Shown in pieces: positions 31,101-36,396 of a DNA stretch of 36,396 nucleotides. The position numbers and the translations under genes were made by a program. Source of the stretch: Bacteroidales bacterium (GTDB lineage Bacteria > Bacteroidota > Bacteroidia > Bacteroidales > Muribaculaceae); NCBI GenBank assembly GCA_014800785.1, contig JAAVFK010000018.1, forward strand, positions 260,019 to 296,414, read 5' to 3'. The notes under the pieces were generated by a model. It was given only the letters and a program-made list of their open reading frames with translations. It did no database searches and had not been told where the DNA came from. Position 1 is the stretch's first letter. Each line of letters opens with the position of its first letter.

Positions 31101-32084
31101 TCAGTCAAGATTAAGCGAGACGCCGAGCGTCTTTTCGATCCAGCGGGTCAGTCTCTCCGACTCTTCGGCGGGAGCCATGTCGAGTGAGTTGATACAAAGG
31201 AAACGTACCGTCGGGGATGTCTCAAGTTGTTTCATCAGTGTCTCGAAACGTTCGCCTGAATGGTGGGTTGGATCGTAGTATGCCAGCAGAGGCGTGGCCG
31301 ACTCGACTATGAGTTTATCCTGATGAAGCGCCAGAAGATAGTTAAGTTCCTGGGAATCATACTGGCTCTTGTGGCGGAAACGGTGACGCAGGTTGATGAC
31401 TATCGATTCCGGATACTCATCATAATAGCGCATATAAAGGCTACGGGATAACGCTCTGGGAGTATGCTGGATTCTGATAAATCGCAACAGCGACGTGCCG
31501 CCGACTAACAACGCGGCGTTGAGCATTCTGTCGCGCCACTTCATAGGGGCCTCACGATGAAATAACGAGCTGGCCTTTCGCGCGAGAAGAGCTGTCAATG
31601 TATTATGCCAATAGCCGTAGACAACCATCTTCCCGTCGCGGAACCACATTTCCGGTGTCACGGGGGCAGTCAGCATGAAGTCGTCATTCATGTAGATGAA
31701 GTTCTCGCTCAGTCCGGGAATTCGCCACAACATGGTCTCTATCGAAAGCGAGTTGAACGTAGGCAGGTATGGCTCGTAGCCACGGAATATGACCGTATGA
31801 TCGACGATTTCAATGGGTACCTTGTTATCGGGAAAGTAGCGGGCGATAAACCCGTCGAGCCCTGGATCCTGGTGATCGGTGACGATGAATATCTTACGGA
31901 CAAACGGGGCGAAGCGCAAGATCGACGCGACGCAATAGCCTATCTCGCCGACCGAGCGATAGCGCGTCGGAGCGGCAATGTCTTCGCGTTCTTCATAGTT
32001 GTAGCCGCGTAAGTAAGATTGGCGTTTTGATTTGAGATTGGGATCCTCGCCATCAACCCATGTGATTACGAAATCGATTTCCAT
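31101..32084 (-). CDS. Stealth-family sugar phosphotransferase
   Basis: The 327-residue protein has the conserved regions of Stealth proteins: CR1 IDFVITWVDGEDP (3-15), CR2 with RYRSVGEIGYCVASILRFAPFVRKIFIVTD (41-70), and ENFIYMNDDFML (127-138) holding the acidic residues expected at the active site. These enzymes transfer hexose-1-phosphate to build phosphodiester-linked polysaccharides. The start at 32084 gives the family N-terminus; an in-frame ATG at 32189 would add 35 residues that lie across the promoter. It stands alone, outside any capsule cluster seen here. A strong minus-strand promoter lies 63 bp upstream. Confidence 0.9.
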   Translation of the reverse strand: MEIDFVITWVDGEDPNLKSKRQSYLRGYNYEEREDIAAPTRYRSVGEIGYCVASILRFAPFVRKIFIVTDHQDPGLDGFIARYFPDNKVPIEIVDHTVIFRGYEPYLPTFNSLSIETMLWRIPGLSENFIYMNDDFMLTAPVTPEMWFRDGKMVVYGYWHNTLTALLARKASSLFHREAPMKWRDRMLNAALLVGGTSLLRFIRIQHTPRALSRSLYMRYYDEYPESIVINLRHRFRHKSQYDSQELNYLLALHQDKLIVESATPLLAYYDPTHHSGERFETLMKQLETSPTVRFLCINSLDMAPAEESERLTRWIEKTLGVSLNLD

Positions 32085-32146
32085 TGATCGGATAAGGTTA
32101 GCTTCAGGGGGGTGAATTCGGTCTATAGGACCCGACAACACCACCA

Positions 32147-32178
32147 CAAAGATACGCCAATCAATCGTCACTACCAAA
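32147..32178 (-). promoter_or_regulatory. Promoter of the Stealth gene (minus)
   Basis: On the minus strand TTTG at 32178-32175, a 20-bp spacer and TATCTTTG at 32154-32147 match the consensus exactly. The leader would be about 60 nt. Confidence 0.82.
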
Positions 32179-32281
32179 TATAAAGGCAAAATAAAACCTT
32201 CCGCGGGTCTGCGAAAGGGTCAATAGTCAGAAACTTTCTTCAAAAAATCCGTTTCTCAAATATGAGATAACGTAAGCGGGC

Positions 32282-32398
32282 TCAGCGCGGAAAGCGACGT
32301 CCGTCGACACGAACCGGAACCGGAACGGCCTGGGGAGCGGGGCCGAACAGTGCGCCAAGCGCACCGGCTAATTTATCAAGAATCTCTTTCATCGTCAT
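32282..32398 (-). CDS. Possible small protein, 38 aa
   Basis: A short open frame on the minus strand encodes 38 residues: an amphipathic helix (KEILDKLAGALGALFG), then PAPQAVPVPV, then a basic end RVDGRRFPR. Two in-frame starts (32398 and 32392) are possible. Codons show the GC-rich third position of real genes in this window. About 200 bp of GC-rich, inverted-repeat-bearing DNA upstream could be a structured leader. No Shine-Dalgarno or consensus promoter is visible. I do not recognise the family with certainty; the Pro/Val/Arg tail is reminiscent of small Bacteroidales orphans. Confidence 0.45.
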   Translation of the reverse strand: MTMKEILDKLAGALGALFGPAPQAVPVPVRVDGRRFPR

Positions 32399-32607
32399 TA
32401 GGAGTTTATTGGGGTTAATAGACAGGGATTTCTTGGCTGGGGCGGCTTCGGCGGGGCTCGGGACTCAGGGGTCGGAAGCAGGGCTGTCGCTCCGAACGAT
32501 AAAACGAACCGCGAGCCAAAAGGTTCAATCCAAACCCCATTTTCGTTTAAAAATTTAAGAAATCAAGTCTCTGCGCGAGCGCATTCAAAAATATTTTCTC
32601 AAAAAAA
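32399..32607. other. Non-coding stretch upstream of the possible small protein
   Basis: This region has no convincing gene on either strand. It contains TTGGCT (32433-32438) with AGCCAA (32514-32519), and GGCTCG with CGAGCC, alternative pairings that could fold in a minus-strand leader. From 32530 on it becomes AT-rich ahead of the tRNA promoter. Confidence 0.4.
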
Positions 32608-32639
32608 TTTGGCGAAACGAAAAATTTGACTTAACTTTG
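32608..32639 (+). promoter_or_regulatory. Promoter of tRNA-Tyr
   Basis: TTTG at 32608-32611, a 20-bp spacer and TAACTTTG at 32632-32639 match the consensus exactly. The tRNA begins 12 bp beyond the -7 box, so the precursor 5' extension would be short. Confidence 0.85.
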
Positions 32640-32651
32640 CAGTCGCAAATC

Positions 32652-32734
32652 GGGCGAATACCAGAGTGGCCAAATGGGGCAGACTGTAAATCTGCTGGTT
32701 TATACCTTCGGTGGTTCGAATCCATCTTCGCCCA
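32652..32734 (+). tRNA. tRNA-Tyr (GTA)
   Basis: The acceptor stem is GGGCGAA (32652-32658) with TTCGCCC (32727-32733) and discriminator A at 32734. The anticodon stem-loop CAGA-CTGTAAA-TCTG gives anticodon GTA. There is a long variable arm (GGTTTATACC) as expected of a class II tRNA, and the T loop is TTCGAAT. The CCA end is not encoded. Confidence 0.96.
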
Positions 32735-32753
32735 CTCGCTCATCGCGAATCTG

Positions 32754-32782
32754 AAGCGCTTCCTTTCTGGAAGCGCTTTTTT
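32754..32782 (+). terminator. Rho-independent terminator of tRNA-Tyr
   Basis: A 10-bp perfect stem, AAGCGCTTCC (32754-32763) with GGAAGCGCTT (32769-32778), has a 5-nt loop and a T run. It follows the tRNA by 19 bp. Confidence 0.93.
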
Positions 32783-32804
32783 GTTGTTCCTATCCGGAGC
32801 CCTC

Positions 32805-32836
32805 TTTGGATATGTCAAAGATTTTTTGTAACTTTA
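32805..32836 (+). promoter_or_regulatory. Promoter of lysS
   Basis: TTTG at 32805-32808, a 20-bp spacer and TAACTTTA at 32829-32836 match the consensus except for the last base. The leader would be about 90 nt before the lysS ATG. Confidence 0.6.
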
Positions 32837-32927
32837 CGGATTGAAACACACGGAAGGGAACTCTCCCCGCCTCTCCCCCTCCCCAAGAGGGGATAAAATC
32901 GAAATTTGACAAAACTATATACGCAAA

Positions 32928-34493
32928 ATGGCAAACCATGAACTGAGCGAACAGGAGATTGTTCGCCGCCGCAGTATGGAGGCTCTCCGCGAGCGCGGAA
33001 TCGAGCCGTATCCCGCAGCGGAGTATGTCGTGACCGGACATACCAAAGAGATCAAAGAAAACTTCAGCGACGACCTCACACCTCCACGCGAAGTGACCAT
33101 CGCCGGCCGTATCATGAGCCGTCGCATCATGGGTAAGGCCTCCTTCATGGAGTTGCAGGACGCCGAGGGTCGTATTCAGGTCTACGTCAGCCGCGATGAC
33201 CTCTGCCCGGGCGAAGACAAGGATCTCTATAACGTCGTTTTCAAGAAGCTTCTCGATATCGGCGATTTCGTCGGAATCAAGGGTTACGTCTTCCGCACTA
33301 AGACAGGAGAAATCTCCGTCCACGCGCAGGATATCACCGTGCTTTCAAAAAGTCTGCGCCCCCTCCCGATGGTGAAGATGAAAGACGGCAAGGCTTATGA
33401 CGCTTTCACCGATCCGGAACAGCGCTACCGTCAAAGATATGTTGACCTCGTGGTCAACCCCGGAGTGAAGGAGATCTTCATCAAGCGTAACCGGATTTTC
33501 AATTCGATGCGCCAGTATTTCAACGACCACGGAATCATGGAGGTGGAGACCCCGATTCTCCAGTCGATCCCCGGCGGAGCCGCAGCACGCCCCTTCATCA
33601 CACACCACAACGCCCTTGATATCCCCCTGTATCTGCGAATCGCAAACGAGCTCTATCTGAAGAGACTGATCGTAGGCGGATTTGACGGCGTATATGAGTT
33701 CGCCAAGGACTTCCGCAACGAGGGTATGGACCGTACCCATAATCCGGAGTTCACCTGCATGGAGGTCTATGTTGCCTATAAGGACTACAACTGGATGATG
33801 CGTTTCGTAGAGAATATGCTCGAAAAGATATGTCTCGACGTGAACGGCACCACCGAAGTGAAAATCGGCGACAACACAGTTTCGTTCAAGGCTCCTTTCC
33901 GCCGCGTGACCATGACAGATGCCATCAAGGAACATACCGGCTTCGACATCACCGGCAAGACCGAAGAGGAACTGCGCGCCTTCTGTAAGCAGGAACATAT
34001 CGAGATTGACGACAGCTGGGGCAAAGGAAAGCTGATCGATGAGATCTTCGGCGAGAAGTGTGAGGGTAGCTACATCCAGCCGACCTTCATCACCGACTAT
34101 CCCATCGAGATGTCACCCCTCACCAAGAAACATCGCGAGAACCCTGAGCTCACCGAGCGCTTTGAGCTGATGGTCAACGGCAAGGAACTCTGTAACGCAT
34201 ATTCGGAGCTCAACGATCCGATCGACCAGTATGAGCGTTTCGTTGAACAGATGAAGCTTGCCGACAAGGGTGACGACGAGGCCATGATCATCGATCAGGA
34301 CTTCATTCGTGCCCTCGAATACGGAATGCCTCCGACGTCGGGTCTCGGCATCGGAATGGACCGCCTGACTATGCTCATGACCGGCCAGACCGCCATCCAG
34401 GAGGTGCTCCTCTTCCCCCAGATGCGTCCCGAAAAGAAGCAGGTGAAGGAGGAAGCCGAGAACCCGGAAGAGAACGATTCAACCGAAGAGTAA
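32928..34493 (+). CDS. lysS: Lysyl-tRNA synthetase, class II
   Basis: The 521-residue enzyme charges tRNA-Lys. The N-terminal OB-fold anticodon-binding domain covers about 55-160 ([23 protein letters not shown]). The catalytic core has motif 2 [20 protein letters not shown] and motif 3 [15 protein letters not shown], with [11 protein letters not shown] before them. The C-terminus (about 500-521) is a low-complexity acidic tail ([14 protein letters not shown]). The length is in the normal range. gpsA follows after 4 bp, so they form an operon. Confidence 0.97.
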   Translation: MANHELSEQEIVRRRSMEALRERGIEPYPAAEYVVTGHTKEIKENFSDDLTPPREVTIAGRIMSRRIMGKASFMELQDAEGRIQVYVSRDDLCPGEDKDLYNVVFKKLLDIGDFVGIKGYVFRTKTGEISVHAQDITVLSKSLRPLPMVKMKDGKAYDAFTDPEQRYRQRYVDLVVNPGVKEIFIKRNRIFNSMRQYFNDHGIMEVETPILQSIPGGAAARPFITHHNALDIPLYLRIANELYLKRLIVGGFDGVYEFAKDFRNEGMDRTHNPEFTCMEVYVAYKDYNWMMRFVENMLEKICLDVNGTTEVKIGDNTVSFKAPFRRVTMTDAIKEHTGFDITGKTEEELRAFCKQEHIEIDDSWGKGKLIDEIFGEKCEGSYIQPTFITDYPIEMSPLTKKHRENPELTERFELMVNGKELCNAYSELNDPIDQYERFVEQMKLADKGDDEAMIIDQDFIRALEYGMPPTSGLGIGMDRLTMLMTGQTAIQEVLLFPQMRPEKKQVKEEAENPEENDSTEE

Positions 34494-34497
34494 AACA

Positions 34498-35532
34498 ATG
34501 TGCAGCCTGCATGAAAACCCGCTGATCCGGCCCGCCCACATGGGGCGCGTGGCCGTGATCGGCGGCGGCAGCTGGGCCACCGCGCTGGCCAAACTGCTGA
34601 TGAACAACAACGAACGGATCGGGTGGTATATTCGCCGCCGCGAGTCGATCAACGAGTTCATAAAATATGGCCGCAACCCGTCATATCTGACCGACGTGCG
34701 CTTCGATCCGGTGCGCATCGACTTCAGCGACGACATCAACGAGGTCATCGAGCGGGCCGACACCCTGGTCGTGGCCGTCCCCTCTCCCTATTTCAAGCCG
34801 ACAGCCGATATGATCAAGGTCCCTCTCGAAGGGAAGGCCATCGTCTCGGCGGTGAAAGGTATCGTTCCGGACCGGAACATGATCGTGACCGACTATCTGC
34901 AGGAGGTGTTCGGAGTCAAGCGTGACCGCCTGATGGTCATCGGTGGCCCCTGCCACGCTGAGGAGGTGGCGCTCGAACGTCTGAGCTACCTGACGATCGG
35001 CGGTGAGAACCGCGCCCTGACAGAGGGCTTCGCCTCGTTGATAGCCGGGAAAAAGATGAAGACCATCCTCTCGGACGACATCGACGGAATCGAGTATGGC
35101 GCCGTGCTGAAGAACGTCTATGGAATCGCCGGCGGAATCGTCCAGGGGATGAAGGCCGGAGATAACTTCATGGCCATGCTGATCTCGAACGCGATCCGCG
35201 AGATGAGACGTTTCGTCGACACAATCGCCCCGATGCCCAGAGATATCTGCCGCTCGGCATATCTGGGCGACCTGCTCGTGACCGGTTACAGCCGCTTCTC
35301 GCGCAACCACAATTTCGGCGCGATGATCGGCAAGGGATATAGCGTCAAGGCCGCCAAGATGGAGATGGATATGGTCGCCGAGGGATATTACGGCACGAAG
35401 TGCATCTACGAAATCAATTCGCGCCCCGATCTGAAGGTAGACATGCCCATTCTCGACTGTATGTACGACATCCTATACCGCGACGTGCGCGCTTCCAAGG
35501 CGTTTGAACGCGTCTCGGAGACATTCCGCTGA
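34498..35532 (+). CDS. gpsA: Glycerol-3-phosphate dehydrogenase [NAD(P)+]
   Basis: The enzyme reduces dihydroxyacetone phosphate to sn-glycerol 3-phosphate for phospholipid synthesis. The Rossmann motif VAVIGGGSWATALAKLL, then VVAVPSPYF, VSAVKGI and AVLKNVYGIAGGIVQGM with the catalytic Lys (in LKN), and the end GDLLVTGYSRFSRNHNFG are diagnostic. The first ATG gives 344 residues; a second Met at 34540 (MGRVAVIGGG) would give 330, nearer the usual length, and fits equally. It is the last gene before a 187-bp intergenic stretch (35533-35719), in which I see only a small CCGG-type hairpin near 35542. Confidence 0.95.
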   Translation: MCSLHENPLIRPAHMGRVAVIGGGSWATALAKLLMNNNERIGWYIRRRESINEFIKYGRNPSYLTDVRFDPVRIDFSDDINEVIERADTLVVAVPSPYFKPTADMIKVPLEGKAIVSAVKGIVPDRNMIVTDYLQEVFGVKRDRLMVIGGPCHAEEVALERLSYLTIGGENRALTEGFASLIAGKKMKTILSDDIDGIEYGAVLKNVYGIAGGIVQGMKAGDNFMAMLISNAIREMRRFVDTIAPMPRDICRSAYLGDLLVTGYSRFSRNHNFGAMIGKGYSVKAAKMEMDMVAEGYYGTKCIYEINSRPDLKVDMPILDCMYDILYRDVRASKAFERVSETFR

Positions 35533-35719
35533 GCCACGCCCGGCTTTCCGGCCACCTCCTCCACTGCCGGAGTCGTTAACAAACCTTACGCGACAGAACA
35601 TCGCCGACCGGAATTTGTTGTTTCAGTAGTTTCTCCTCATTCGGGGACCGGCAACGTTTCCCCTCTCAAGAGTCTCCTCATAACATTTTGAAAAACACCA
35701 ATAACGTTTATATCTGATT

Positions 35720-36396
35720 ATGAAAACACTGAATCTTGACATCACTCATGCTCTCTATTTCGCGGAGAAGCAGTTCAATGAGCTCGATGGCGAAGCTACA
35801 AAAGCCACTGATACCGTCAACGACGGCACCGGCGCCGGCAACGACTTCCTCGGCTGGGTGAAACTCCCCTCCGAGATCAAACCGGAACTTCTCGAAAGCA
35901 TCAACAAGACGGCACAGCGTCTTCAGGAAAACTGTGACTATGTAGTGTGTGTCGGCATCGGCGGTTCTTACCTCGGCGCCAAGGCCGTTATCTCAGCCCT
36001 CCAGCACCACTTCGCCGAGTTCCTCGGCCCCCAGCCCAAGCGTCCGCAGGTGATCTTCGCCGGCCAGAATATCGGCGAGGAATACCTCTCCGACCTCGAA
36101 AATCTTCTCAAGGGCAAGAAATTCGGTATCATCGTGATCTCCAAGTCCGGCACAACCACCGAACCGGCCATCGCCTTCCGTGTGCTCAAAGCACAGCTTG
36201 AGGCTCAGGTAGGTAAGGAAGCTGCCAAGGATCTGATCGTAGCCATCACCGACGCCGAGAAGGGCGCGCTCCGCACCCTCGCAACCCAGGAAGGCTATGA
36301 GACCTACGTGATCCCCGACAACGTCGGCGGCCGTTTCTCTGTCCTCACTCCTGTAGGTCTGCTCCCGATCGCTGTCGCAGGCTATGATATCGCCAA
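35720..36396 (+). CDS. pgi: Glucose-6-phosphate isomerase, N-terminal part (partial)
   Basis: The gene runs off the window after about 225 residues. It interconverts glucose 6-phosphate and fructose 6-phosphate. Visible landmarks are [20 protein letters not shown], the sugar-phosphate-binding [12 protein letters not shown], and [16 protein letters not shown] (the signature with the catalytic Arg). The N-terminus [14 protein letters not shown] fits Bacteroidales forms, which are about 445 residues, so roughly half is present. No exact promoter match was found upstream. Confidence 0.95.
   Translation, partial: MKTLNLDITHALYFAEKQFNELDGEATKATDTVNDGTGAGNDFLGWVKLPSEIKPELLESINKTAQRLQENCDYVVCVGIGGSYLGAKAVISALQHHFAEFLGPQPKRPQVIFAGQNIGEEYLSDLENLLKGKKFGIIVISKSGTTTEPAIAFRVLKAQLEAQVGKEAAKDLIVAITDAEKGALRTLATQEGYETYVIPDNVGGRFSVLTPVGLLPIAVAGYDIA

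Noticed and set aside
32585-32818. Minus-strand frame over the tRNA region
   Set aside because: It covers the tRNA-Tyr gene and its terminator antisense, so it is a chance frame.
1-36396. CRISPR array or cas genes
   Set aside because: No regularly spaced repeat units of 24-48 bp with unique spacers and no Cas-like protein were seen.

Overview
The window looks like chromosomal core DNA of a gut Bacteroidales bacterium, most likely Muribaculaceae (S24-7) or a close relative. Three things point there. The gene content fits: fused-type KorA/KorB, a CBS-ACT/pdxJ/ExbBD-TonB block, DUF4230, DUF2723, Stealth and GH13 with family-26 starch-binding modules. Many genes are preceded by the Bacteroidetes promoter pattern TTG-N19/20-TAnnTTTG rather than a sigma70 box, and Shine-Dalgarno sequences are mostly weak. 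Most genes have GC-rich third codon positions. The assignment is inferred from these features, not from a database search.

Layout, left to right. 1-2047: end of korA and complete korB (2-oxoacid:ferredoxin oxidoreductase), closed by a strong terminator. 2208-3104: WYL-domain regulator. 3297-5087: an accessory patch with 11-bp tandem repeats, an orphan protein on the minus strand, and a compact XRE-HTH / DUF3990 / DUF3791 operon. The operon has its own promoter, ATGA overlaps at both junctions and more AT-rich DNA, and it looks like a toxin-antitoxin-type module. 5199-6419: ychF behind a structured leader. 6517-7535 (minus): a surface-type lipoprotein and a CBS-ACT protein. 7856-10492: pdxJ, exbB, exbD and a TonB-like protein. 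10628-16349: GatB/YqeY, serS, a membrane-anchored pseudokinase, a GNAT-like protein, menaquinone methyltransferase and a U32 peptidase. 16403-18196: Na/Pi symporter with a PhoU-like tail.

18214-23938 is a three-gene glycan block: mannose-1-phosphate guanylyltransferase, a Wzx/MATE-type flippase and a 1045-residue DUF2723 GT-C-like protein. It may supply and carry out mannose transfer at the membrane. 24016-28649 (minus) is a small starch locus: a protein made of three tandem starch-binding modules, a modular alpha-amylase that shares the same module and C-terminal tail, and a paralogous alpha-amylase without them. No SusC/SusD pair is present. Between this locus and aroK lies a 163-bp nested inverted repeat flanked by TTA direct repeats, which looks like a MITE or a structured leader.

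29109-31065: aroK and two DUF4230 proteins. 31101-32084 (minus): Stealth phosphotransferase. 32282-32398 (minus): a possible 38-residue small protein. 32652-32734: tRNA-Tyr with its own promoter and terminator. Then lysS, gpsA and the start of pgi, which runs off the window. The best candidates for undescribed biology are the HTH/DUF3990/DUF3791 cassette, the serS-linked pseudokinase, the nested inverted-repeat element, the three-module starch-binding protein and the mannose/flippase/DUF2723 operon.
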